Assembly: GCF_001431465.1 (NCBI RefSeq)
Contig: NZ_LDJJ01000033.1
Span: 124,001-188,000, forward strand
Source of the DNA: Stenotrophomonas terrae
GTDB taxonomy: Bacteria; Pseudomonadota; Gammaproteobacteria; Xanthomonadales; Xanthomonadaceae
Reading direction: 5' to 3'
Length of the DNA: 64,000 nucleotides
A model generated the notes under the pieces. That model was given only the letters and a program-made list of their open reading frames with translations. It had not been told where the DNA came from and did no database searches. Positions 45,100 to 54,403 of the stretch are shown here, one piece after another. How positions within the stretch are numbered: the first letter of the stretch is position 1; the number at the start of each line of letters is the position of its first letter. Position numbers and translations under genes: made by a program.

Positions 45100-45945
45100 A
45101 TGTCCATCCCCGGCAGCGCCGAGCGCGACTTCGAATTCAGCGACCGCGATTTCCGTCGCGTCTGCGAATTGATCCATACCCGTGCCGGCATTGCGCTGGC
45201 ACCGGCCAAGCGCGACATGGTGTACGGCCGCCTCTCGCGGCGCCTGCGGGTGCTGGGACTGCGTTCGTTCAAGGACTACCTGGACCAGCTGGAAAGCCAG
45301 GACGGCGAGGAATGGCAGGCGTTCACCAATGCACTGACCACCAACCTCACCTCGTTCTTCCGCGAGCCGCACCACTTCGACAAACTGCGCGAAGAACTGC
45401 AGATGCGCGCACCGCGTGCGCCGCTCAAGCTATGGTCCTGCGCCGCCTCCACCGGTGAAGAACCCTACTCCATGGCGATCACCGCCTGCGAGGCGTTCTC
45501 CAGCATGACCCCGCCGGTGCGCATCATCGCCACCGATGTCGACACCCAGGTGCTGGCCACCGCCAGCCAGGGTGTCTACGCAATCGACCGCATCGCCGGC
45601 CTCGACCCAGCCCTGAAGCGGCGCTACTTCCAGCGCGGCAGCGGCCCCAATGAGGGCAAGTGCCGTGTTGTGCCCGCCCTGCGTTCGCTGATCGAGTTCC
45701 GCCCGCTGAATCTGTTGTCCAACCGTTACGACGTTGGCGGCCCCTTCGATGCGCTGTTCTGCCGCAACGTGATGATTTACTTCGACAAGCCCACCCAGCG
45801 CGGCATCCTCTCGCGACTGGTGCAGCACATGGAGGAAGACAGCCTGCTCTACACCGGGCATTCGGAAAATTACCTGCACGCTGCTGACCTGATCCAGCCG
45901 TGCGGCCGCACCTTGTACCGTCGCAGCCGCAGGAATGGCGCATGA
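45100..45945 (+). CDS. cheR: MCP methyltransferase CheR
   Basis: 281 residues. N-terminal helical CheR_N domain, then a SAM-dependent methyltransferase fold with [16 protein letters not shown] (SAM loop), [11 protein letters not shown] and [13 protein letters not shown]. It methylates glutamates of MCP signalling helices. It ends with the RSRRNGA tail and overlaps cheD by 4 bp. The receptor tether expected from the beta-subdomain fits the xWxxF tails of the MCPs. Confidence 0.94.
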   Translation: MSIPGSAERDFEFSDRDFRRVCELIHTRAGIALAPAKRDMVYGRLSRRLRVLGLRSFKDYLDQLESQDGEEWQAFTNALTTNLTSFFREPHHFDKLREELQMRAPRAPLKLWSCAASTGEEPYSMAITACEAFSSMTPPVRIIATDVDTQVLATASQGVYAIDRIAGLDPALKRRYFQRGSGPNEGKCRVVPALRSLIEFRPLNLLSNRYDVGGPFDALFCRNVMIYFDKPTQRGILSRLVQHMEEDSLLYTGHSENYLHAADLIQPCGRTLYRRSRRNGA

Positions 45946-46541
45946 AAAGCCCGCAACAGCATCCCGACGAGGTGATGCGCTACCGCGACACGCGTTTCCA
46001 GACAATCGCCGCCAAACTTCTGCCTACCCAGTACCTGGTGGTGGACGACGACACCGCGCTGACCACCATCCTCGGGTCCTGCGTGGCAGCCTGCATCCGC
46101 GACCCCATCCTGGGCATCGGCGGCATGAATCACTTCCTGCTGCCCGAGGGCAATATCGGCGACGGCGCGCCAGCGCGCTACGGCAGCTATGCGATGGAAC
46201 TGCTGATCAACGACCTGCTCAAGCGCGGCGCCCATCGCAAGCGCCTGGAAGCCAAGGTGTTTGGCGGTGCCAACGTGCTCAAGGGCTTCACCAGCAACCC
46301 CGTCGGCACCCGCAACGCCGAGTTCGTACGCCAGTACCTGCATGCCGAGCATATTCCTATCGTTGCCGAAGACCTGTGCGGCATCCATCCACGCAAGATA
46401 TGGTTCTTCCCGATCACCGGCCGGGTGGTGGTACAGCGCATGCCGCATGCCCACGACGCCGAAGTCGCCGCAACCGAATCGGCCATCCGCGCGCGTCTGT
46501 CGCGTACACCGGTCAGCGGTGGCGTGGAGCTGTTTGAATGA
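45942..46541 (+). CDS. cheD: MCP glutamine deamidase CheD
   Basis: 199 residues from ATG 45942, which overlaps the cheR stop. Catalytic Cys in [14 protein letters not shown] and His in [11 protein letters not shown], plus [11 protein letters not shown], are the CheD signature. It deamidates receptor glutamines and, in other bacteria, cooperates with a CheC phosphatase; no cheC is present here. It overlaps cheB by 4 bp. Confidence 0.94.
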   Translation: MKSPQQHPDEVMRYRDTRFQTIAAKLLPTQYLVVDDDTALTTILGSCVAACIRDPILGIGGMNHFLLPEGNIGDGAPARYGSYAMELLINDLLKRGAHRKRLEAKVFGGANVLKGFTSNPVGTRNAEFVRQYLHAEHIPIVAEDLCGIHPRKIWFFPITGRVVVQRMPHAHDAEVAATESAIRARLSRTPVSGGVELFE

Positions 46542-47593
46542 TGCTGCAAGCGCCCTGCCGGGTATTGATCGTCGACGACTCGGCGGTGGTGCGCCAGGTC
46601 TTGACCGAAATCCTGTCCGCCGACCCCGCCATCGAGGTGGTTGGCACCGCCGCCGACCCGCTGTTGGCGCGTGAAAAGATCAAACGGCTCAACCCCGACG
46701 TACTGACGTTGGACGTGGAAATGCCACGCATGGACGGGCTGGCCTTCCTGGAAAACCTGATGCGCCTGCATCCGCTGCCGGTGGTGATGGTGTCCTCGCT
46801 GACCGAGCGCGGTGCCGATACCACGTTGCAGGCGCTGGCCCTGGGTGCGGTCGATTTTGTTTCCAAGCCCAAGCTTGACGTGGCGCGCGGCCTGGATGCC
46901 TATGCCGAAGAGATCCGCAGCAAGGTCAAGATGGCCGCACGCTCACGCGTGCGCGCGATCAGCCCGGCGCTGCGGCGGCCGCCGCAACAAGCAGCCAGCC
47001 CGGCCCATATCGGTTTCCGCACCACCGACCGCCTGATCGCCATCGGCGCTTCGGCCGGTGGTACCGAAGCCCTGCGGGTGGTGCTGGAAGCCATGCCTGC
47101 CGATGCGCCAGCCATCGTCATGACCCAGCACCTGCCGGCCAGCTTCAGCACCGCATTTGCCGAACGCCTGGACCGGCACTCGGCAATGTCGGTACGCGAG
47201 GCCAGCGATGGCGAAGCCATCCTGCCCGGCCATGCCTATCTGCCGGCGGGCGGCCGTCACCTGCGGGTGATACGCGACGGCGCGCGTTGGCGTTGCCGGG
47301 TGGACGATGGGGTGCCGGTCAACCTGCACAAGCCTGCCGTCGATGTATTGTTCCGCTCGGTTGCCGCCAGTGCCGGGGCAAACGCCATCGGCGCCATCCT
47401 CACAGGCATGGGTGAAGACGGCGCGCGCGGCCTGCTGGAAATGAAACAGGCTGGTGCAGCGACCCTGGCCCAGGACGAAGCGAGTTCTGTCGTATGGGGC
47501 ATGCCCGGCAGTGCGGTGCGCCTGGGTGCGGCCGACGAAGTCCTTGCCCTGGACAGAATTGCCGAGCGTCTGCTCAGCCTGGCACGTAGCTGA
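46538..47593 (+). CDS. cheB: MCP methylesterase/response regulator CheB
   Basis: 351 residues. Receiver domain with Asp in [12 protein letters not shown] and a methylesterase domain with catalytic Ser ([11 protein letters not shown]), His (MTQHLPASF) and Asp ([10 protein letters not shown]). It removes methyl groups added by CheR and is activated by CheA phosphorylation. Last gene of the chemotaxis block; it converges with the hybrid kinase, leaving 25 bp between stops and no obvious terminator. Confidence 0.95.
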   Translation: MMLQAPCRVLIVDDSAVVRQVLTEILSADPAIEVVGTAADPLLAREKIKRLNPDVLTLDVEMPRMDGLAFLENLMRLHPLPVVMVSSLTERGADTTLQALALGAVDFVSKPKLDVARGLDAYAEEIRSKVKMAARSRVRAISPALRRPPQQAASPAHIGFRTTDRLIAIGASAGGTEALRVVLEAMPADAPAIVMTQHLPASFSTAFAERLDRHSAMSVREASDGEAILPGHAYLPAGGRHLRVIRDGARWRCRVDDGVPVNLHKPAVDVLFRSVAASAGANAIGAILTGMGEDGARGLLEMKQAGAATLAQDEASSVVWGMPGSAVRLGAADEVLALDRIAERLLSLARS

Positions 47594-47618
47594 CTATCCG
47601 CAGCTGCAGTATTGGTGT

Positions 47619-50600
47619 TCAGGCCGGCAGCTCGGTCTCGCGCATCGCGTCCAGCAAAGCAATGATCACCGGCAACTCACTGGCGATGAACTGCGCGTTG
47701 GCGGCAACTTCGGCAAGCTCCACCTCCGGCTGACCGCACAGGAACTCGACGCGGTCGCAGATATCCATCAGATGCGCTACCTGCAGCAGGCGCACGCCGC
47801 CATTGATGCGATGGACCAGATTCGACATCGGCCTGGCCTCGAAACTGGGCAGCAGTGCCTGCAATTCGGTGAGGTCACGCACAAAGCTGCGATGCGCTTC
47901 GAACACGAGATTGCGCGTCATTGCCTCGTCGCCGCCGGTCAACTCCTGCAGCGCGGCCGCAACGTCCTTCATCTGTTGGCGGCAAGGCGCTTCAACGCCC
48001 ACACCGGCCTTCTCTCCCAGCAACACCAGCATATTGGAAAGCGCACTCAGGCTGACCGGCTTGAACAGACAATCGTTCATGCCTGAAGCGATGCACTTGG
48101 CCCGCTCCTCAGGCTGCGCATTGGCAGTGAAGCCGATGATCACGCACGGTGGCAGGTCGTGGGCCTTCTCGTGGCGGCGTATGGCACGTGCCATCTCGTG
48201 GCCATTCATCACCGGCATATTGCAGTCGGTGACCACCACGTCGACCCGCTCGTCAAGCCAGCACTCCAGCCCTTCCCGGCCGTCGCTCGCACTGCGCACG
48301 CTCTGCCCCAGGAAGGCCAGCTGCTGGGTCAGCAAGCTGCGGTTGGCCGAATGGTCATCCACCACCAGCACCTTCAAACTCGGGTGCTTGGCCTCAACGC
48401 TCTGCAGGACCTCGACGCTGCCAGGAATCACCGGCAGCACTTCCAGCGGCAGATTCAGCTGCACGCAGGTGCCCTCTCCCAGCGCGCTGCGGATGGAGAT
48501 ATCACCGCCCATCAGCTCGCACAGGAATTTGCAGATGGGCAAGCCCAGACCGGTGCCGCCACGCGCACTATGGCCATGGTCAGCCTGCGCGAACGGATCA
48601 AACAGCCGCGCCACATCACTGTCGGCGATACCAATGCCGGTATCGACCACCTCGAGCTGAAGGCGCATTTTACCCTCGGACACCTGCTCGCCGCGCAGCC
48701 TGATGGTGACATGGCCCCTGTCGGTGAACTTGATGGCATTGCCGACCAGGTTGGACAGCACCTGCTTGAAGCGCATCGGGTCGATCAGCACGTCACAATC
48801 GGCGCTTGGATCCAGCTCCAGGCGCAGATGCAGGGTCTTCTGCCGGGCCAGGCCGTTGAACACGCGCGCCACCGACTCGGTCATTTCCCGCAGGTTTGCC
48901 CGCTTTGGACTCAGGCTGACGTGGCCGGATTCGATGCGCACCACGTCCAGGATGTCGCCAATCAATTCCAGCAGGCCATGCGCCGAGTCATAGGCCACAG
49001 TGATTGCGGATTTGTCGAGACGGCCTTGCTCTGCATGCTTCTGCGCCAGTTCCAGCATGCCGATGATGGCACTCATCGGCGTACGGATTTCATGGCTCAT
49101 CGTCGCCAGGAAGGTGGTCTTGGCCCGGCTCGACTGATCGGCCGCATCGAGCGCGCGGCGCAGCTCCTCCATCAGATGCAGGCGGTCACTGACATCGATC
49201 CAACCGCAGACCACGCCCTTGGCCTGCCCTTGCGAATCAAAGTAGGGGTAGATCCAGTGGTAGATGCTCAGCACACGCCCAGGCAGATGCAGGGTGCGAT
49301 CGACCTCCAACGGCTTGCCGTTGGCCATCACCCATAGATAGTCATCGTGGAAACTCTGTGCCTCGCGCGGGTCCATCTTCGCGCCCTCCATCGAGGTCTT
49401 CCCCACCACCTTTCGTTCGGTGACGGACAGCATGTCCAGATAGTTGGTATTGCAGGTGACCAGGCGCCCCTGCTCGTCGCGCACGTAAATAGGGTGCGGG
49501 GTACCGTTGATCAGGGCGCGCATGAAGTTGACCTGCTCGCCCAGCGCATCTTCCGCCACCTGGCGGCGGCGGTATTGCGAGCGGATATGCACATTCCATA
49601 TCAGCGATACCAGGATCAGCAGCAAGGCGCCGGCGGTGATCTTGTAGATGAGCCCACGGAAATCCGTCCATGCCGCTGGCGATGCATCCGGGCGCGGGCG
49701 CCAACGGTTCTGGAAGATATCCACCTCATCGGGCGGAATCTGCGCCATCGCCTTCTCGATGATGCTGGCGAGCTCAGGACGGTCCTTGCGTGAGGCGATG
49801 GCCAACCATGCCGGCGTGTCCTCAACCACGTCGGATACGCGCAGTTGTTCGTCGTGCAACACCGAGGTGTAGTACAGCGCCATCGGCAGGAAGGCGATGG
49901 TCGCGTCTGCCTTGTCATCCGTCACCAGCTCCATGGCCGCAGCCAGGCTGTCGGTCTCGATGAACTGATAGTCCGTTGCCGGCACCAGCATCTCGCGCAG
50001 CGCGTGGTTCGCAGGCAAGGCGATGCGTTTGCCGCGCAGCTCCGCCAACGTCGCCGGTCCGCGTGGCTCCTCGCGGGTAATGATGCCGAACGAGGTCTGC
50101 ACGAAAGGCCGCGAAAAGTTGAACCGGCGTGCGCGTGAGCTGGTAGGGACCAGCATGGTTACATCCGCTGCGCCTTCGTCCAGCGCCCGCATCTGCTGAT
50201 CCAAACGCGATACCCGTACTGGTTCGAACTCCAGACCGGTGCGCTGGGTTATCGCACGCATGATGTCCGCACTCAGGCCGCTGAAACGACCATCGGTGTC
50301 GAAATACGACAGCGGCGCGGTGTCGTTGCTCGCAACGAAGCGTACCACCGGATTGTCGGCAATCCAGCGCTGCTCGGCGCTGGTGAGTTCTATACGCGCC
50401 AGCGGCACGATACCGCCACCACCCGACCAGCGCTTCAGCAGCTCGGAGCCGTGGGTTTTAAGCAGTTTTTCCAGGGCAAGATTGACCACACGCTCCAAGA
50501 TGAGCGCGTCTTCACGCACGGCAAATGCAAAGCCGCCGGTATCCACGTGCGGCATCGCGGCATTTCGTACGTAGTTGAAGTAGCTGAGATTGACCAGGTA

Positions 50601-51275
50601 GTTGCTGGAAACCGTATCGCCCAGGTAGATGTCGGCGCTGCCAAATGCCAGCGCCGCCAAGGCCTGCTCGCGCGAGCGGTAGTTGGCGATGATCGCATCC
50701 GGATACAACTCACGGATCTGCACCTGCGGCAGGTAATCCTCGGCAACCGCAATCCGCATGCCTGCCAGCAGCGGCGGCATGACCCGCCGCTCGGCCTTGC
50801 GCACGTACAGCACCGGGGTGTCTTCGACATAACGCTGTGTCAAACGTACCGCGTGGCCCGCCAACTCATAGTTGTTGGCACTGCCCACCATATCAACATG
50901 CCCATGCTCGAGTGCGCGCAGGGCAGCATTCCGGTCCGGGTAGCGGACAACCTTCAGCGGCACGCCCAACATCTGCCCAACCGCGCCAAACACATCGGCG
51001 GTAATGCCCTCGTAGCTGTCATTGCCGGAAAACACTTCCAGCGGCGAGAAGCTGGGCGTGGCCACACCCATTACCAGCACACCCTTGTTCCGCAGCCATT
51101 CGCGATCGCCCTCGCCCAACTCCAATGAAGCATTGGGGATGCCGGTACGCGCATGCAACGTCAGCTCACTGACCTCGGCTGACGCCGCCAGCGCGGCATC
51201 AGCCATCGGCAATAGACAGGCAACGACAAACCATGCCGCACGCGTAACGCTGTGCCTGAACGTGATAGACGGCAT
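47619..51275 (-). CDS. BvgS/EvgS-like hybrid sensor histidine kinase
   Basis: 1218 residues from ATG 51275; a TTG nine codons upstream is possible but less likely. Signal peptide, two tandem periplasmic SBP_bac_3 (Venus flytrap) domains (about 50-275 and 300-530), membrane helix near 546, PAS (about 575-690, TPHPIYVRDEQGRLVTCNTN), HisKA with His near 727 (MSHEIRTPM), HATPase (TGLGLPICKF), receiver with Asp near 1015 (VVVTDCNMPVMNG) and a C-terminal Hpt with His near 1153 (LVHRINGG). This is the full BvgS/EvgS phosphorelay. Its response-regulator gene is directly upstream on the same strand, as in evgAS and bvgAS, but frameshifted. Confidence 0.92.
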   Translation of the reverse strand: MPSITFRHSVTRAAWFVVACLLPMADAALAASAEVSELTLHARTGIPNASLELGEGDREWLRNKGVLVMGVATPSFSPLEVFSGNDSYEGITADVFGAVGQMLGVPLKVVRYPDRNAALRALEHGHVDMVGSANNYELAGHAVRLTQRYVEDTPVLYVRKAERRVMPPLLAGMRIAVAEDYLPQVQIRELYPDAIIANYRSREQALAALAFGSADIYLGDTVSSNYLVNLSYFNYVRNAAMPHVDTGGFAFAVREDALILERVVNLALEKLLKTHGSELLKRWSGGGGIVPLARIELTSAEQRWIADNPVVRFVASNDTAPLSYFDTDGRFSGLSADIMRAITQRTGLEFEPVRVSRLDQQMRALDEGAADVTMLVPTSSRARRFNFSRPFVQTSFGIITREEPRGPATLAELRGKRIALPANHALREMLVPATDYQFIETDSLAAAMELVTDDKADATIAFLPMALYYTSVLHDEQLRVSDVVEDTPAWLAIASRKDRPELASIIEKAMAQIPPDEVDIFQNRWRPRPDASPAAWTDFRGLIYKITAGALLLILVSLIWNVHIRSQYRRRQVAEDALGEQVNFMRALINGTPHPIYVRDEQGRLVTCNTNYLDMLSVTERKVVGKTSMEGAKMDPREAQSFHDDYLWVMANGKPLEVDRTLHLPGRVLSIYHWIYPYFDSQGQAKGVVCGWIDVSDRLHLMEELRRALDAADQSSRAKTTFLATMSHEIRTPMSAIIGMLELAQKHAEQGRLDKSAITVAYDSAHGLLELIGDILDVVRIESGHVSLSPKRANLREMTESVARVFNGLARQKTLHLRLELDPSADCDVLIDPMRFKQVLSNLVGNAIKFTDRGHVTIRLRGEQVSEGKMRLQLEVVDTGIGIADSDVARLFDPFAQADHGHSARGGTGLGLPICKFLCELMGGDISIRSALGEGTCVQLNLPLEVLPVIPGSVEVLQSVEAKHPSLKVLVVDDHSANRSLLTQQLAFLGQSVRSASDGREGLECWLDERVDVVVTDCNMPVMNGHEMARAIRRHEKAHDLPPCVIIGFTANAQPEERAKCIASGMNDCLFKPVSLSALSNMLVLLGEKAGVGVEAPCRQQMKDVAAALQELTGGDEAMTRNLVFEAHRSFVRDLTELQALLPSFEARPMSNLVHRINGGVRLLQVAHLMDICDRVEFLCGQPEVELAEVAANAQFIASELPVIIALLDAMRETELPA

Positions 51276-51298
51276 GACTGGAATACCCGGTGATTCAA

Positions 51299-51986
51299 TC
51301 AACTACTGGCAAGACTGTGCTGGAGCTTGAACAGCTCAGCATCGGTACGAACGCCAAGTTTGCGGAAAGCAGCCTGTTTCTGGCCGCTGATGGTTTTCAT
51401 GCTGCGCATGAACTTGCGCGAGATCTGCGACACCGACATGCCATCCAGGCAGCAGCGCAGTACTTCGCGTTCTTTCGGCGACAGGGTTGGGTCGTTCAAC
51501 AGGCGCTGCCCCCCCCTTCACATCCGGTGATGCACGCCCGGCGGGCAACGGCTGACGCCCAAGCCGGTATGCCAAGCCCGGCGACACATAGGTTTCGCCG
51601 TAGGCAACCTTGCGGATGGCTTCAACCAGCAACTCGGCGCTCTCCGACTTGCCGAAGAAACCGTTGGCACCCACGCTGAGTGACAGATTCACCACCGACG
51701 GCGACTCCGCCGATGACGCCACCAGAATGCATAGCGACGGGAACCTGCGTCGTATCAGCCCGATAAGATGCAGGCCGTCCAGTTCGCTGGCACCCAGCGA
51801 ATAGTCCAGCACCAGAAGATCGGCAGGCGTGGCGGTCAGCGAGGCAAGCAGATCCCGGCTGTTGGAATAGACCCCGACAACCTTCAGATCTGCCTCGCGC
51901 GACAGCCGCAGCTCAAGTGCCATCTGTATTAACGAATGGTCATCCAACACCGCAATGCGGAGTGGCGCCATGATTGACCATTTCAC
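51299..51986 (-). pseudogene. BvgA/EvgA-like response regulator, frameshifted at a G8 tract
   Basis: The GTG at 51986 lies 8 bases after a perfect GAGGAG and opens a receiver domain (IAVLDDHSLIQMALE, Asp in LLVLDYSLGASELDG, Lys in FFGKSESAEL). The frame then breaks: the LuxR/NarL helix-turn-helix (LSPKEREVLRCCLDGMSVSQ) lies in another frame ending at 51299. The switch is at eight G on the coding strand (51509-51516 in window coordinates). With seven G the two parts would join as one 228-residue NarL-family protein (VKGGQRLLNDPTLSPKE). As written the protein would end with ~40 wrong residues and no DNA-binding domain. This may be reversible phase variation, a fixed mutation or a homopolymer sequencing error. 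Confidence 0.88.
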
Positions 51987-52113
51987 TGCAACAACTCCTC
52001 TACACTGCAGAAACCCCGCATACGAACCAGATACTGAACTGCATGCAGCCCAGCGTTTCGACGCCAGCAAGGCAGCCACGCATACGTGGCAGCCCAGTCT
52101 GTGCAACACAGCT

Positions 52114-52142
52114 GCGGCCCTGGATCAGATGACCAGGGCCGC
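52114..52142 (-). terminator. Hairpin downstream of OmpA-family gene
   Basis: Perfect 10-bp stem GCGGCCCTGG/CCAGGGCCGC, 10 bp beyond the stop of the OmpA-domain gene, with only a weak U-rich tail in the minus-strand transcript. It separates that gene from the response regulator. Confidence 0.5.
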
Positions 52143-52151
52143 GCCTTTGAA

Positions 52152-53054
52152 TCAGTGAGCAGGCGTCCTGCGCACTTCCACGCGCAGGACAACCCGTCGG
52201 TTAGGTGCGTAGCAGGCACGTTGTTCGTCCTGGCTGCCGTAACACCCATGCTTTACCAAGGTGCGGCTGCCTGCGCTGGTGGCCTGTGTCATCGCCTGGG
52301 GCACACCGCTTCTGATCAACGCGCTGCGCACGCTGTCTGCCCAGCGCTGACCCAGCAGCTGATTGTCTGCTGCCGCGCCAAGCGGATCGGTGTGCCCTTC
52401 CACTTCAACCCGGGTGATCTGCGCGTTTTCCCGCTGCAGGTCAGCAAGCACAGACTGGATCTGGCGGTTACCCGCTGAGCTCATGCCATGCCGGCCATCG
52501 AAGGCGGTATCTGCCAGCAGCACGAACTCGCGCAGCGTCACCATCGGCGCATCCAGATACGCGTAATGGCGGCACGGCTCCACCTTGGATGCACGCGACA
52601 GCAGATGAACCTGCCGCCGCTGACCTTCCAGCTCGGTGGCAGCCAGCGCACGATTCACCGGCAATGGGTGATTACCGCCTTCCTCACGCACTTTGAGGTA
52701 GTACGTGGCGCCACCCTTGAATGTAGCGGCATACAGTTCCTCGTTCTTGCCCGAGTAGCTGGGTGCGTCGTTCAGATAGGAACCCAGCATGTGCCGTCCG
52801 GGCGCCACGCAGAACGCGGTATAGCCGCCCGGTTTGAGCGCGGTGATGAATTCCCGGTCCAGGTAGATGTTCGCGGCGGAAGCGCCGGAGACGTCTTCCG
52901 CACGGTAATAGACAACCTGGGCCTGGTCCTGCCCCACAGCCGAAACCGCTGTGTAGGACCCGCCAAAGACAGGCCGTCCCTGGGCTGATGCCGACTCGCC
53001 CACAAGCAATGCGCCGGCTGCAGCGACCAACATAAATGCTGAAACAAGTTTCAT
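52152..53054 (-). CDS. OmpA-domain outer-membrane/periplasmic protein (paralogue 1)
   Basis: 300 residues from ATG 53054. Signal peptide (MKLVSAFMLVAAAGALLVG...SASA), a ~130-residue beta-rich domain of DUF2846 type (VVYYRA...NIYLDREFITALKPGGYTAFCVAPG), and a C-terminal OmpA-like peptidoglycan-binding domain (VEVEGHTDPLGAA, NRRVVLRVEV). No beta-barrel is present, so it probably sits in the periplasm attached to peptidoglycan. A diverged paralogue lies 120 bp upstream. Such proteins often accompany type I-secreted adhesin loci. Confidence 0.82.
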   Translation of the reverse strand: MKLVSAFMLVAAAGALLVGESASAQGRPVFGGSYTAVSAVGQDQAQVVYYRAEDVSGASAANIYLDREFITALKPGGYTAFCVAPGRHMLGSYLNDAPSYSGKNEELYAATFKGGATYYLKVREEGGNHPLPVNRALAATELEGQRRQVHLLSRASKVEPCRHYAYLDAPMVTLREFVLLADTAFDGRHGMSSAGNRQIQSVLADLQRENAQITRVEVEGHTDPLGAAADNQLLGQRWADSVRSALIRSGVPQAMTQATSAGSRTLVKHGCYGSQDEQRACYAPNRRVVLRVEVRRTPAH

Positions 53055-53173
53055 TCGATCAACTGCAGCGCAGCACATCCGAACACTCCCGTGCACCCGC
53101 GCGCGCAACAAGCACGGCGGGCGTCATTGACTTATGGAGCAGAGATCAACGTCTCTGCGCCATGCTTTGCGCC

Positions 53174-54082
53174 TTACTCGCGGCGCGCGTATACCTGGAT
53201 CACCACGCGCCGGTTCGGCGAGTTGCAGGCAATCAGCTGCGCACGATCGCCCAGGCAGTCATCCACCAACAGTTCACGACGGCCTTTGGACTGCACCGTG
53301 ATCGAACCGACCGACAAGCCACTCTCGATCAGCATCTGCCGCACGGTCTGTGCGCGCAGCAGACCCAGGGTCTCATTGGCGGCATCGCTGCCGATGGGAT
53401 CGGTGTGACCCACCACGTCGATACGATCAAGCGCGACCCCATCCTTCTCCAGCTCGCTGACGATGGCGGCAACGGCGCGGCGGCCGTCCTCGCGCACATC
53501 CTCATAGCTGGCCTTGCCGAATGCGAAAAGAACATCGCTGGACAACGTATAGACCTGCGGTTCCACCGGTGCGACGTGGTTGCAGGCCTTGACCGCAGAA
53601 GCGCGCGAGAGCACGTGCGCCTGCCGTGGGCTGCTCACCAACGCACGTTCTGCATCGGCACGCGTCACCGCTGTCGGCAATACTGCACCGGCCTCGCTTA
53701 CCTTCAGAAAGTAGGTCTTGCCGCCTTCCAAGGTGGTGCGCGGCTGTGCCTTCTTGCCTTCATAACGTGGTGCATCGTCAAGCACCGCATTCAGCCCGTG
53801 CGCACCCGGCGCCACGCAGAACACGGTGTAGCCACCCGGTAGCAGGCTGGTGTGGAATTCGTTGTCGATATACACGTGGGCCGTGGTTGCCAAGTGGCCG
53901 GCAGTGCCATCGCGATAGTAGACCACCTGGCTCTGGTTGGCAGCCACGGCTGGCACTGCCTGATACGGGTCGGCAAACGCAGATGCCGGAATGGCAGCCT
54001 GCGCACTGGTGTAAACAAGCAAAGAAGCCGTCACAGCAACAACCGTGGTCGCCGCGCGTTTCATCGTTCCATTCAAAGACAT
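53174..54082 (-). CDS. OmpA-domain outer-membrane/periplasmic protein (paralogue 2)
   Basis: 302 residues; AAGGAA precedes the ATG. Signal peptide ending AQA, DUF2846-type domain (VVYYRDG, VYIDNEFHTSLLPGGYTVFCVAPG), then OmpA-like domain (DVVGHTDPIGSDAANETLG, NSPNRRVVIQVYA). Same architecture as paralogue 1 with only moderate identity, so the duplication is old. Both lie between the TolC-like gene and the two-component system and may anchor or gate surface export. Confidence 0.82.
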   Translation of the reverse strand: MSLNGTMKRAATTVVAVTASLLVYTSAQAAIPASAFADPYQAVPAVAANQSQVVYYRDGTAGHLATTAHVYIDNEFHTSLLPGGYTVFCVAPGAHGLNAVLDDAPRYEGKKAQPRTTLEGGKTYFLKVSEAGAVLPTAVTRADAERALVSSPRQAHVLSRASAVKACNHVAPVEPQVYTLSSDVLFAFGKASYEDVREDGRRAVAAIVSELEKDGVALDRIDVVGHTDPIGSDAANETLGLLRAQTVRQMLIESGLSVGSITVQSKGRRELLVDDCLGDRAQLIACNSPNRRVVIQVYARRE

Positions 54083-54403
54083 GCCATGTTCCTTAAGATC
54101 GTTTCTTCCGGCCCGCGCCGCTACAGGAAAACGAAGACTCGCTTCCTGTGCGAAGGGGCATCCTTATAAAGACTCTCAGGTGAAACCAGCCACGCGGCGA
54201 GCAGCGTGAAAACCTGCCGATGTTGCGAAGCCAGTCACCTCATTGCCGCCAGTATGTTTTTCGCCACGGACTCCATACATAGGGAAAGTCTCAAATTGCA
54301 CATCGCCGCAACTGTCCGCTGCGATTCGAAGCCAGAGTGTCGCCCAGCAGCAAGCGGCGGCCTGCCATGCCGCGCTCAAGCACCGACCAACACCACTGCG
54401 CCG
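54083..54403. other. Spacer between OmpA paralogue 2 and the TolC-like gene
   Basis: 320 bp without a convincing gene. It should contain the promoter of the OmpA-domain gene; a TATAAG-like element lies near 54165 on the minus strand but I could not pair it with a clear -35 box. Confidence 0.3.
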
